DNA of 64,000 bases from DATKEJ01 sp963768715 (GTDB lineage Bacteria; Bacteroidota; Rhodothermia; Rhodothermales; DATKEJ01): contig CAVYJC010000008.1 of NCBI GenBank assembly GCA_963768715.1, positions 124,001-188,000 of the forward strand, read 5' to 3'. Under the pieces are notes generated by a model that was not told the origin of the DNA, searched no databases, and worked only from the letters and a program-made list of their open reading frames with translations. Both the position numbers and the translations under genes were made by a program. Positions 44,872-53,374 of the stretch are shown here, piece after piece (the stretch's first letter is position 1; every line of letters starts with the position of its first letter).

Positions 44872-46044
44872 ATGTTTTCCAATCGTTCGAAGTTCTCGTT
44901 GGCCAGAGCCGCGATACTAAAGGATGTGCCGGTCTACGTCCAGTTCTACCTTACCGCGCGTTGCAATCTCACTTGTCAGCAGTGCAACATCATTCACGCA
45001 AACGCCGACGTTCGAGAGGTCACCATCGATGAAATTGAGCGCATTGCTGATAACCTCGCTCGACTCGGCGTGGCCATGGTTCTGTTGACCGGTGGTGAGC
45101 CTTTTATGCGCCGGGACCTCCCAGAGATCATCAGGGCCTTCGAGTCGCGAGGGGTCCACGTTCGAATGCAGACAAATGGTTTTGCGACACGAGATCAGAT
45201 AGAACAGGCTGTGGCTGCCGGTGGACGCGATATCTCCATTTCTCTGGATTCGCTCAAGCCGACCTCCCAGGACTTCATAAACGGTGGTTTCAAAGAGTCA
45301 TGGCACCAGGCTCTAAGAGCCATGGCCTTGTTTACGCAGATCTTACCGAAAGACGAGAGTTTTGCCGCGTTGGGCTGCGTGATCCAGCGAAAGAATCTGG
45401 AGGACATCGAAGATGTGATCCGTTTTGGATCCCGAATAAGTTGGTTTACGTCGCTTGTTCCGGTTCATGTAACGAGCCACCGCGTGCCCCGTGGATTCCG
45501 CGTGTTCGACGAGAAGCAGCGATTCACGCCGGACGAATACGATAGGGTCGATCGACTACTTGCAAATGTCCGAAAGATGAAAGAGCAAGGGTATCTGTTG
45601 TACGACAGTGACCAGTACCTCGATGACATCGGTCGGTTTGTTCGGAATGAGCCGACGACCTGGCGTGACAAGAAGGGCGGCGTTTGTGACAGTCCAAATC
45701 TCTATTTCGCGATACTGCCCAACGGTGATTTGGCGCCCTGCTGTGATCACCGTCTGGATCGATCGATTCCCACCTATCATCCATCATTTGTTGAAGAGTT
45801 CAATAGCAGGAAGACCCGTGCCGAGATAGGTGACATCGTCGGTGCGTGTGAGGGGTGCATGTATGGGAGCTACCCGGAGATTACCATTTCGATGCGTTTC
45901 CTTGCTGCCAAGATTCAGCGCATCAAGACATTTGTAATCGACCCCCCCGAGAAATGCTGGCCACTTGAATATGAAGAGTTGCTGGAAATTGCAGAGGATA
46001 TCAGCGCCAAATCTGCCGGCCGAACTCCGGCGTTCAGCAACTAA
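44872..46044 (+). CDS. Radical SAM protein with SPASM-like C-terminus
   Basis: 390 aa from the ATG at 44872. The radical SAM cluster motif is CNLTCQQC near residue 28, followed by LLTGGEPFMR. Further cysteines lie in KGGVCDSPNLYF, DLAPCCDHR and GACEGCMYGSYPE, a SPASM-like pattern for one or two auxiliary iron-sulfur clusters. Such proteins modify peptides, sugars or lipids. In this island a sugar or a lipid carrier is a likely target, but no precursor peptide is seen. It starts 8 bases after the GT2 gene. Confidence 0.88.
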   Translation: MFSNRSKFSLARAAILKDVPVYVQFYLTARCNLTCQQCNIIHANADVREVTIDEIERIADNLARLGVAMVLLTGGEPFMRRDLPEIIRAFESRGVHVRMQTNGFATRDQIEQAVAAGGRDISISLDSLKPTSQDFINGGFKESWHQALRAMALFTQILPKDESFAALGCVIQRKNLEDIEDVIRFGSRISWFTSLVPVHVTSHRVPRGFRVFDEKQRFTPDEYDRVDRLLANVRKMKEQGYLLYDSDQYLDDIGRFVRNEPTTWRDKKGGVCDSPNLYFAILPNGDLAPCCDHRLDRSIPTYHPSFVEEFNSRKTRAEIGDIVGACEGCMYGSYPEITISMRFLAAKIQRIKTFVIDPPEKCWPLEYEELLEIAEDISAKSAGRTPAFSN

Positions 46045-46053
46045 CGTCTGGCA

Positions 46054-47331
46054 ATGCCCAAGAAGAACAAATTCGAGAGCTTTGTCTACCACCTGTTTTT
46101 GAATCTCGACGACATCGGAGTCGCCATGCCCCTTGCCGATCAGAGAGCCGAATGGGATCGGTGGATTGACTCGATGAAGCTGAATTACGAGGCCGGTAGC
46201 GCAAGAATAGAATGGGTCAACCCGGAAGGCGTCCTGGGAACACACACCGTCGACCTTTCCGAGTTTGAATTCTATGTCAGAGGGGACGACGAGCGATCTC
46301 GGCTGAAACAGGCCGAGAAAGGTGTTACTACGAGTTTCGACGCGGTCAGGGTACGAAATCGTACTCGGTTCAGGGCGGTCATCAAAGACGTAGCATCCGA
46401 GGCAGGATTCTTACCGGATTTGGGGAGCTTCGAAGAGGAGCTCGACGGAAAACTGAAGGCGGAGGAGGCGTTTCACGACGATTGGGCTGCCAGTGTGGAC
46501 GTAACCGAAATCGATCCCCGAAGGATCAGTGAGGCCCTGACCAGCCCCGAACTGCGTTTTATAACAAAAACGCTAGGTGATGTACGCAGCAAATCGTTTC
46601 TCGACGTAGGGTGTGGTCTCGGCGAGGCCGGTGTCTACTTTGCGTTGCTGGGAGCCGACGTTACCGCCATGGATCTGTCGCAAGGGATGTTAGATGTCGC
46701 TTCCAGGCTGGCCGCCGCACAAGGTGTCAATATCAAAACGCACAAGTCGTCGGCTGAAAGGACAATGCTCCCTGCTGACTTGAGGTATGACATCATTTAT
46801 GCCGGTAATCTGCTCCATCACGTAGACATTGAAGACACGATCGAGTCCCTCACACCCCACCTTGCGCCGGGTGGCGTCTTTGTAAGTTGGGATCCACTCG
46901 CCTACAATCCACTGATCAACATCTACCGGAGGATCGCGACGCGGGTTCGAACAAAAGACGAGCATCCATTGCGATGGGCCGACATCAAGTTGGTTAAGAA
47001 ACATTTTCACGATGTTGACACAAAGTATTTCTGGCTAACCACGCTCCTTGTCTTCACCATAATGGCGATAATCCAGCGTCGTAATCCGAACAAAGAGAGA
47101 TACTGGAAGGCCGTTGTCAACGAGAGTGAACGTTGGGCGCCGCTATATCGTCCCCTGGAATTTCTCGACCGGCTACTGCTGAGATTCGTTCCCGCTTTGA
47201 GGTTGTTATGTTGGAATGTCGTGATCGTCGCAAGATCGGCAGTGACCAATCCTAGCAGAACAATCGTAGAGGATTCGGGTGAACGAGTAAGCTACAAGGG
47301 TAACTCCCGACTGCTGGGCCCGGATAAGTGA
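46054..47331 (+). CDS. Class I methyltransferase with unusual N-terminal domain
   Basis: 425 aa. Residues 1-150 form an unrecognised domain (LFLNLDDIGVAMPLADQRAEW; later RTRFRAVIKDVASEAGF). The Rossmann fold begins at about residue 180 with SFLDVGCGLGEAGVYFALLG, followed by VTAMDLSQGMLDVA and YDIIYAGNLLHHV. The last about 110 residues contain hydrophobic stretches (YFWLTTLLVFTIMAIIQRR), so it may sit at the membrane. It is two bases from the next gene and 9 from the radical SAM gene. A role in methylating a lipid-linked glycan is inferred. Confidence 0.85.
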   Translation: MPKKNKFESFVYHLFLNLDDIGVAMPLADQRAEWDRWIDSMKLNYEAGSARIEWVNPEGVLGTHTVDLSEFEFYVRGDDERSRLKQAEKGVTTSFDAVRVRNRTRFRAVIKDVASEAGFLPDLGSFEEELDGKLKAEEAFHDDWAASVDVTEIDPRRISEALTSPELRFITKTLGDVRSKSFLDVGCGLGEAGVYFALLGADVTAMDLSQGMLDVASRLAAAQGVNIKTHKSSAERTMLPADLRYDIIYAGNLLHHVDIEDTIESLTPHLAPGGVFVSWDPLAYNPLINIYRRIATRVRTKDEHPLRWADIKLVKKHFHDVDTKYFWLTTLLVFTIMAIIQRRNPNKERYWKAVVNESERWAPLYRPLEFLDRLLLRFVPALRLLCWNVVIVARSAVTNPSRTIVEDSGERVSYKGNSRLLGPDK

Positions 47332-47332
47332 G

Positions 47333-47697
47333 ATGGCCTTCTCAGGCAACAATAGGCTTTACGATCCCTACAGCGCAGTCGCGTTCGGTGTCCTTTTCCT
47401 ACTCTTCCTAATAGGGATTCTCATTCAGTCAACGGTCTACCTGAACCATGACGTCGGCTGGGTACTCCGGACGGCATCATGGATGCTCCAGGGCAAAGAG
47501 TTTGGTCGAGACATTGTAGATCCCAGCCCGCCGTTAATCTGGTATTTGTCTCTTCCTCCGGCATTGGCCGCTTCGTTTACCGGTTTGTCTGAGCCGACGG
47601 CCTTTCGTTTGTTCGCGTTTCTTCTCGTCGCGGCCGTACTCGCGATTTGCTGGCGGCTGCTAAGGCCATTCCGTCTCGAGGGATTCCGCCTCGCGAC
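47333..47697 (+). CDS. GT-C-like membrane glycosyltransferase, first part (frame interrupted)
   Basis: About 120 residues in this frame: a first membrane helix (AVAFGVLFLLFLIGILI), then YLNHDVGWVLRTASWMLQGKEFGRD, the acidic first loop of GT-C proteins (H-D and later IVDPSPPLIWYL). After EGFR the frame turns to Ser/Arg-rich text and ends at 47944. The real continuation is in another frame from about 47698, so a single-base loss or a two-base gain separates the halves. Confidence 0.8.
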
Positions 47698-48879
47698 CGT
47701 GCGATCATCGTTTCGTTCGCTTTTGTCGTCCTCGTGCGGCCCGGACGTGATTTCGGACAACGGGAGTATTTTGCGGTCGTATTGGGGATGCCCTACCTGC
47801 TATTGGTGGCGGGGCTCCTCCGGAGGTACACATTTCCGAGATGGTTGTCGATCATTGTCGGTGTGTTTGCAGGGTTGGCATTTGCCTTCAAACCGTACTT
47901 TCTGTTCGTGCCGATCGGTGTTGAAATCTACCAATTTGCCGTAACACGTCGCCTGAGGCTTCTAGTCCGTCCGGATACGTGGGCAATGGCCAGTGTAATT
48001 CTCGTCTATCTTGTATCGATACCGCTGGTTGCACCCGCTTATCTGACAGAAGTCATCCCACTTCTACGATCCGTTTACGGTGCGCTCGATAGACCCTTTT
48101 GGAACATGCTCCCACAGCTTCAGGAAAAACACCAGGTTGGTCTGCTGGCACTGGGTCTGCTTTTCCTCTTCGGGCGCCGCGCGACCAGCTATGAATTGGT
48201 GCTAGGCATCGCAGCGATGGGTTTCCTGGGAAGCTACTTGGTGCAGATGAAGGGCTGGTCTTACCATGGGTATCCATTCTTTGCCCTCTTCTTTGTGCTC
48301 ATTCTCCTTGCTGCTGCGCTGGCTGGATCAGAGAGCAACGCGTCCAATCTCCGACGGACGATTATTGCAGCCGTGGTGTTGGTCTTCTTCGTCACCCAAA
48401 GCCGAACTGTGATCGACTGGTATGGGCTGAACAATACCAAATCGGGGCCTGTTGCCTATCAGCAGAGACAGGTGATGGATCTCGTCGAGAAGTACGCGTC
48501 CGGCCGGGCATTTTATGCCTTTTCGACGCACCCATATCCGGCCTTTCCGACTACGAACTACACATCAGCAAAGTGGGGTGGACGTTTCAACTCGCAATTC
48601 ATCGTCCCCGCTCTCGTTAAGCAGGAGGAGTCTGGAAAATCGCTCACGCCAAGACTGCGGCGGGCTGAATCCTACCTGAGACGGGCAGTTCTGCAGGACT
48701 TCCAAAGCAACAAGCCCCAGCTCGTTCTGATCGATGCCCGGAGCTACCGTCACGGCATCGGCTCGGTACCGTTCGACGACATTGCGTTTTACACACGAGA
48801 CCCAGCTTTTGCCAGGATTTGGGCGCAGTACACGGAATTGGAACCAGTGGCCGGTTTTCGAGCGTTCCGGCGGCGGTAG
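47698..48879 (+). CDS. GT-C-like membrane glycosyltransferase, second part
   Basis: Continues the gene at 47333 in another frame: DRAIIVSFAFVVLVRPGRDF, QREYFAVVLGMPYLLLVAGL and about eight more membrane helices, with a soluble C-terminal domain after about the last 170 residues (GLNNTKSGPVAYQQRQVMD). Together with the first part it gives about 510 aa, a normal GT-C size and similar in layout to the genes at 40793 and 42437. It is the last gene of the glycan island. Confidence 0.82.
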   Translation, partial: RAIIVSFAFVVLVRPGRDFGQREYFAVVLGMPYLLLVAGLLRRYTFPRWLSIIVGVFAGLAFAFKPYFLFVPIGVEIYQFAVTRRLRLLVRPDTWAMASVILVYLVSIPLVAPAYLTEVIPLLRSVYGALDRPFWNMLPQLQEKHQVGLLALGLLFLFGRRATSYELVLGIAAMGFLGSYLVQMKGWSYHGYPFFALFFVLILLAAALAGSESNASNLRRTIIAAVVLVFFVTQSRTVIDWYGLNNTKSGPVAYQQRQVMDLVEKYASGRAFYAFSTHPYPAFPTTNYTSAKWGGRFNSQFIVPALVKQEESGKSLTPRLRRAESYLRRAVLQDFQSNKPQLVLIDARSYRHGIGSVPFDDIAFYTRDPAFARIWAQYTELEPVAGFRAFRRR

Positions 48880-49275
48880 CACCTTTACTGAGGATGGTAG
48901 CAGAGCCGGTGAAACCGATTCGACTCCTTCAGCAGACTTCCTGTGCAAGTTGGTGATTGTGGACAGTACCGCGATGGTCGAACTCCGCTCGGGACTCGGA
49001 TGTCGAACCTGCAAAACGAAGAATGATCCGATTTGAGGGCTTCCTGCGCTTTATAGTCCAAGGGGCAAAAATTCTGTCCCGGGCTTCTTAGTCGGAGACG
49101 TTGAGCATTTTCATATTTCCTTGACATTTGTTCATCGTCGCTGTAAAATGACAGCCCATGATCCAAAATCTGGAGGCTTTGAGATCATACCTAGTCCTAC
49201 CAATGAGAAGCAACGGTAGGTAGGTGGTGGAGTCCTCTGCCTTCTACTTATTAACTAACATGTGAGGTTATAGCG
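48880..49275. other. Non-coding spacer: end of glycan island and pilin leader
   Basis: No gene is seen in 396 bases. The first 200 show no clear structure. From 49121 there is a strong promoter, followed by an untranslated leader of about 120 bases with the purine/pyrimidine blocks GGTAGGTAGGTGGTGGAG and CCTCTGCCTTCTACTTATTA, which may pair. A GTGAGG stands 10 bases before the pilin ATG. Confidence 0.7.
49121..49149 (+). promoter_or_regulatory. Strong sigma-70-type promoter of the pilin gene
   Basis: TTGACA at 49121-49126 and TAAAAT at 49144-49149 with the ideal spacing of 17. Transcription would start near 49156, leaving a leader of about 120 bases before the pilin start. Confidence 0.85.
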
Positions 49276-49822
49276 ATGGGTCAACAACAATTACTTCTTC
49301 TCGTTCTCGGTATCGTGATCGTAGGGATCGCGATCGTCGTGGGTATCAATGCCTACGCGGAGAACTCGGTGAAGTCGAACTACGATGCGCTTCTGCAAGA
49401 CGCGCTTCGTATCGCCAGTGACGCTCAGGCATGGAAGTCCAAGCCCGAACTGTTCGGTGGTCAGGACGACGCTCTGAAGAACGACCAGGCCGATTTCACG
49501 GGAGCCATCTTCTCCGCTTGGGGTTATTCACAAGCGAATATCGGCTCGTCCGGTCTGTGCTACGTGAACCTGAACGGCGAGTACTTGATCACTCCGCAGC
49601 CACGACGAAGCTCACGATCACTGGGTCAAAGTGACCAGCACAAGAATCAGGTGAGTGTCGACGGTTACGGGTACGCTCGAGCCTGATGTGGCGCTGGCTC
49701 CTGCGGCGTCGGAGATTCAGGGTGGTGCGGTCGTCAGTACCGGTGCCGATGGATCGTATGCGCGCTGCTGGTGTTACTTGCACTCCAGCTGGATCGTGAT
49801 AGAAGTAGCGCAACAGTCTTAA
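49276..49822 (+). CDS. Pilin-like protein with very short leader (frame interrupted)
   Basis: The start MGQQQLLLLVLGIVIVGIAI gives a two-residue leader ending in Gly, then a polar QQQ and a hydrophobic helix, and then a charged coiled region (NYDALLQDALRIASDAQAW). This resembles class III-type pilin signals rather than the usual GFTLIE. The starting frame stops at 49686, but the text after EYLITP is mosaic. With single-base corrections near 49599, 49627 and 49661 it reads TTKLTITGSK, SDQHKNQVSV, TVTGTLEPDVALAP and stops at 49822 (about 181 aa), right before a terminator. It has its own promoter. The role as major pilin or pseudopilin is inferred. Confidence 0.75.
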
Positions 49823-49829
49823 AGCGATT

Positions 49830-49887
49830 GAGCGAAGCGCTCTTCCCCGTGCCTCTGTCAGGGCCGGGGGGAGCGCTCTCGCTTTTT
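49830..49887 (+). terminator. Rho-independent terminator behind the pilin gene
   Basis: The left arm AGCGAAGCGCTCTTCCCC and the right arm GGGGGGAGCGCTCTCGCT form a long, nearly perfect GC-rich stem, followed by TTTTT. It lies 8 bases behind the restored pilin stop. It separates high pilin expression from the machine genes. Confidence 0.85.
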
Positions 49888-49984
49888 GGTGGGTCTTAAC
49901 GATTTCATCCCACGAGTCCGAAGGGCCCCTCTGGTTCAATCAGGAAGATCAGGCGAACGACGATGTTCAGAGGAGTGAGGAGCA

Positions 49985-51334
49985 ATGCGCGAATACCGGT
50001 TTACTGGAGTAAGCTCTGCCGGCGTTGCCGTTAGGGGCAATGTCTTTGCGCCTTCCAAGCGGGCGGCGTGGCGACGTGTCGTCGGTCTTTCTAAGGAGCA
50101 CGATTTTCAGCCCGATCGCCTCGAGAGGCGGCACTCTTATCTATATCGCGTTCGCAATGAGCGCGGCAAGATTGCCAAGGGCGAGTTGCGCGCTTACTCC
50201 CCGGAGGAAGTGCGTTCGGCCCTGGAGCGCCAGGGTCTCGAGGTCGTCAGCGTTCAGCGGAACCTGCTGGACATTCAGTTCAAACCGGCGGTCAACGACT
50301 TGGTTATGTTCGTCCGCCTCTGTGCCAATATGCTCCGGCGGAAGCTGCCGTTCGACGAGGTGCTTACGCTGCTGGCGGCGGATACCTCCTCGAGGGCCAT
50401 GAGGCAGGTGATTCGCGACCTGAACAACGACCTGAAGGGAGGTATGGATGCCCAACATGCCTTCATGAAGCACAAGCATATGCTGGGCAAGTTTACGGCC
50501 TACATGTTGGGGCTGGCGTCCGCCTCCGGTAACATGGCCGAAATGTTCGAGGCCACCGCTAAATACCTCGAGCGGAAAAACGAATTTAACAAGCAGGTCA
50601 AGAGCGCGCTGATTACGCCGTCTATAACCCTGCTCGTCGCGATTGCCGTGTTCGTCTGGTTTGTCTGGGACCTTATTCCCAGAATGATGGCGCTGTTCAT
50701 GCAGTTCGACATCAAAGTGCCGCCGTTCACGGCCGCGTCACTGGCATTTGCTCACTTCATGGATGCCAACTACTGGTGGATCGTCCCGGGTTTTTTCGGC
50801 GCAATCATTGCGTTCATTGTGGCCTCGCGGACGACACGGGGCCGCTACGTCATTCACCGATACATGATTTCACTGCCTGTTCTGGGCGACCTGCTGCATA
50901 AGTTGAACCTGGAGATTTTCTGCCGGGTTTTCGGTGTCCTGTATAGCGGCGCCGGAGAAAACCAGGACGTCATGCGCGTAGCCGCGGAAGCGACCGGCAA
51001 TACGTATATTGAACATCAGGTTAAGACCATTACCGTACCGCTCATGATGGCGAAAGGAACGGGCCTGGTCGAGAGCATGGAAGCTGCTGAAGTATTCCTT
51101 CCGATGTGCCTGGCGCGATTTCGGAGCGGCGCGGAAACCGGCGCGGTCCGGGAAAGTGCGGAAGAAATGGCCGAGTTGTACGAGAAGGAAACCACCTTGA
51201 AGCTGGGTGTGACGATAGAAACGATTAAGACGGCGGTTGCCGTGATTATTTCGCTTCTCGTTGCGCTCCTGACGATCGTTTCCACCGAAACGGCCTTCAT
51301 GATGCCGTCGGCTTCCGACGTCATGGGATTCTGA
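49985..51334 (+). CDS. PilC/GspF-like inner-membrane platform protein
   Basis: 449 aa. A GAGGAG site precedes the ATG. Residues 1-95 form two repeats of a small alpha/beta domain (EYRFTGVSSAGVAVRGNVFA; YLYRVRNERGKIAKGELRAY). Two GspF domains follow (about 100-225 and 290-415) with LCANMLRRKLPFDEVLTLLA and EIFCRVFGVLYSGAGENQDV. Three membrane helices lie at about 208-230, 258-280 and 415-440. PilC/GspF is the rotating platform driven by the cytoplasmic ATPases. It opens the machine operon after the pilin terminator. Confidence 0.93.
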   Translation: MREYRFTGVSSAGVAVRGNVFAPSKRAAWRRVVGLSKEHDFQPDRLERRHSYLYRVRNERGKIAKGELRAYSPEEVRSALERQGLEVVSVQRNLLDIQFKPAVNDLVMFVRLCANMLRRKLPFDEVLTLLAADTSSRAMRQVIRDLNNDLKGGMDAQHAFMKHKHMLGKFTAYMLGLASASGNMAEMFEATAKYLERKNEFNKQVKSALITPSITLLVAIAVFVWFVWDLIPRMMALFMQFDIKVPPFTAASLAFAHFMDANYWWIVPGFFGAIIAFIVASRTTRGRYVIHRYMISLPVLGDLLHKLNLEIFCRVFGVLYSGAGENQDVMRVAAEATGNTYIEHQVKTITVPLMMAKGTGLVESMEAAEVFLPMCLARFRSGAETGAVRESAEEMAELYEKETTLKLGVTIETIKTAVAVIISLLVALLTIVSTETAFMMPSASDVMGF

Positions 51335-51367
51335 TTTAGGGACAGGGACTGACAGGAGAGGTGCAAC

Positions 51368-52075
51368 ATGACCATCAGTTGGGACGCCTTCGAGGAAGGG
51401 CAACCCCTCGATCTTGAACCCGATGATCGGGGCGAGGTGGAGGAGGTGGCTGAGGTGGCTGGTGGGGATGGCCAGGAAGCGCCCGTCGACCCGCCGCCTT
51501 TTCCGGAGCCGGAAGATGACATAGAAATAGAAGAGGTCGATGAGGTCGAGGTCCCCGAAGAGGCCGAGTTCGAGTATGACCGTGTCACGCTCCGCCTCTT
51601 GAGGACGGGCGTCGTCTCCAAGGTCCAGGCCTATCAGGCGTTCCAGGAGTGGCGTCGCCAGGGGGAAAAGGATCAGCTCTGGCGCATCGTCGGCAAGCAC
51701 CCTCAGGTCGAAGCCGATCAGGTGTTCGCGTGCGCAGCCGATATCTATGCGTTCAGACGGGCCGAAATCGCCGAAGGCAAGCCCGATCCCGAATTCGTCG
51801 CGCGGACGCTGAAGTCTTTTACGTCGGACCAGCAGGAGCAAATGTTTCTTTTGCGCCTGCTGCCGCTCGAATATGAGGTAGACGTGGAGCGCGGGGCGCT
51901 GAAGCTCGTCTTTGCGACGCACGACCCGACCCGGCCTGACACCCTTCGATTCGTGCATAGTCTCCGCTTGGAGCACTTCGACATCTACTATGCGCCCCTG
52001 TCCCAGCTCCAGCCGCTCGTCGAGGAGTTGTTCCCGAGGAAGAACGAATACCTCGACACGACTTGCGTCCGGTGA
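51368..52075 (+). CDS. PilB/GspE-like assembly ATPase, N-terminal domain (frame interrupted)
   Basis: 235 residues in this frame from the ATG after AGGAGAGG. An acidic, low-complexity start (EDDIEIEEVDEVEVPEEAEF) precedes a GspE N-terminal (MshEN-like) domain: RLLRTGVVSKVQAYQAFQEW, and later RGALKLVFATHDPTRPDTL. The frame closes at 52075 in TTCVR, while a frame shifted by one base from about 52060 carries the ATPase core. The N-domain anchors the ATPase to the PilM-like protein in related machines. Confidence 0.85.
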   Translation: MTISWDAFEEGQPLDLEPDDRGEVEEVAEVAGGDGQEAPVDPPPFPEPEDDIEIEEVDEVEVPEEAEFEYDRVTLRLLRTGVVSKVQAYQAFQEWRRQGEKDQLWRIVGKHPQVEADQVFACAADIYAFRRAEIAEGKPDPEFVARTLKSFTSDQQEQMFLLRLLPLEYEVDVERGALKLVFATHDPTRPDTLRFVHSLRLEHFDIYYAPLSQLQPLVEELFPRKNEYLDTTCVR

Positions 52076-53360
52076 AGACGCTTTCGATTTCGGCGCCGCC
52101 TTCGAAGAACAGGAATCGGCGCTTGTCGATGAAGAAGCGCTCGACGCCGAGATCAACCGATCGAATCTGATCAACCTTTTCGAAGCGTCCCTCGTCGAGG
52201 CGGTTCGCAAGGGGGCGTCGGATATCCACATCGTGCCGCGCGAGCGGAACACGGATTTTCTTTTCCGGATTGACGGCGGCTTGCAGCTCTGGCATACGCA
52301 GGATAAGGTCCACCCCGAGGCGATGATCGCCGTCGCGAAGGATCGCTGCCTGAACATCGACCGTTTCGAGCGTGAAGCGGCCCAGGACGGATACATTCAG
52401 CGGAATGTCGACCAGTCTCTCATCCGATACCGGGTCTCCGTTCTTCCGATCGCCTCGTCCGACCGGGGAATCAAGGCGGAGAGCATCGTGATTCGGGTGC
52501 TCGACGACAGAAACGTCTTTGCGAGTCTGAGCTCGATCGGTCTGCTGGAAGGAGCGCTCGAACGCTTCGAGAAGGCCATCCGACAGCCGCAGGGAATGGT
52601 GATCATGACGGGTCCGACCGGATCGGGTAAGAGCACGACGCTGGTCGCGGCGCTCCACCAGGTCTTGCGGCCCGATTTGAACGTGCTGACGGTCGAGGAT
52701 CCGGTAGAATACCTGATCAGAGGCGTTCGTCAGATCAAGCTTGGACCGAGATTGCATCTGGAGAGCGCGCTTCGGTCGATTCTTCGTCACGACCCCGACA
52801 TCGTGATGGTCGGTGAGATGCGCGACAAGGACACGGCCGAGCTGGCCATCAAGCTGGCCAACACGGGTCACCTCACGTTTTCGACGCTGCACACGAACGA
52901 TGCGCCGAGTGCTGTCAGTCGTCTCTACAAGATGGGTATCGAGCCCTTCCTCCTCGCCTACGCGATCAACCTCGTGGTAGCGCAGCGACTCTTGAGGAAG
53001 CTCTGCACGGTCTGCCGCCAGGTGGACAAGGATCCCGATCCGCTCCTTCTGCGAGAGCTGGGTTTTTCGGAAGAAGAGATCGAAACCACGACATTTTACA
53101 AGATTGCCAACAAGCATAGTTGCAGGGAATGCAACGGCGTTGGATACAAAGGGCGAAGAGCCATTGCGGAGGCCCTGTATTTCAGCCGCGCCATCCGCCA
53201 CCAGATTTTCAGCGCCGGCAAGAATATCAACGAGGATGCGATTCGCGATACCGCTGTTAAGGAGGGTATGCTGACACTGCTGGGTTCGGCGAGGCAGGTC
53301 GTTAAGATGGGCGAAACGACCATTGACGAAGTTGTACGTGTCATTGCTTCCGATGACTGA
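52062..53360 (+). CDS. pilB: PilB/GspE-like assembly ATPase, catalytic part
   Basis: About 432 residues that continue the gene at 51368: LASGEDAFDFGAAFEEQES, then the N2 domain (KGASDIHIVPRERNTDFLFRI cut here to its core ASDIHIVPRERN) and the C-terminal ATPase. Walker A is GPTGSGKST, the Asp box is TVEDPVEY, Walker B is IVMVGEMRD and the His box is FSTLHTNDA. Two CxxC pairs (CTVC and CREC) form the zinc-binding tetracysteine site of GspE/PilB. It powers pilus or pseudopilus assembly. One extra base near 52060 most likely splits it from its N-domain. Confidence 0.93.
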   Translation, partial: LASGEDAFDFGAAFEEQESALVDEEALDAEINRSNLINLFEASLVEAVRKGASDIHIVPRERNTDFLFRIDGGLQLWHTQDKVHPEAMIAVAKDRCLNIDRFEREAAQDGYIQRNVDQSLIRYRVSVLPIASSDRGIKAESIVIRVLDDRNVFASLSSIGLLEGALERFEKAIRQPQGMVIMTGPTGSGKSTTLVAALHQVLRPDLNVLTVEDPVEYLIRGVRQIKLGPRLHLESALRSILRHDPDIVMVGEMRDKDTAELAIKLANTGHLTFSTLHTNDAPSAVSRLYKMGIEPFLLAYAINLVVAQRLLRKLCTVCRQVDKDPDPLLLRELGFSEEEIETTTFYKIANKHSCRECNGVGYKGRRAIAEALYFSRAIRHQIFSAGKNINEDAIRDTAVKEGMLTLLGSARQVVKMGETTIDEVVRVIASDD

Positions 53361-53374
53361 AAGAGGATAAAGTC

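Noticed and set aside
49276..49686. Flagellin or archaellin
   Set aside because: The hydrophobic N-terminus fits a pilin, and the neighbours are PilB/PilC/secretin rather than flagellar genes.
50870..52396. 508-codon minus-strand ORF
   Set aside because: It is antisense to the platform and ATPase genes, which have clear domains; its product is Arg/Ser-rich with no motif.
51819..53201. 460-codon minus-strand ORF
   Set aside because: Antisense to the ATPase core with Walker motifs on the plus strand.
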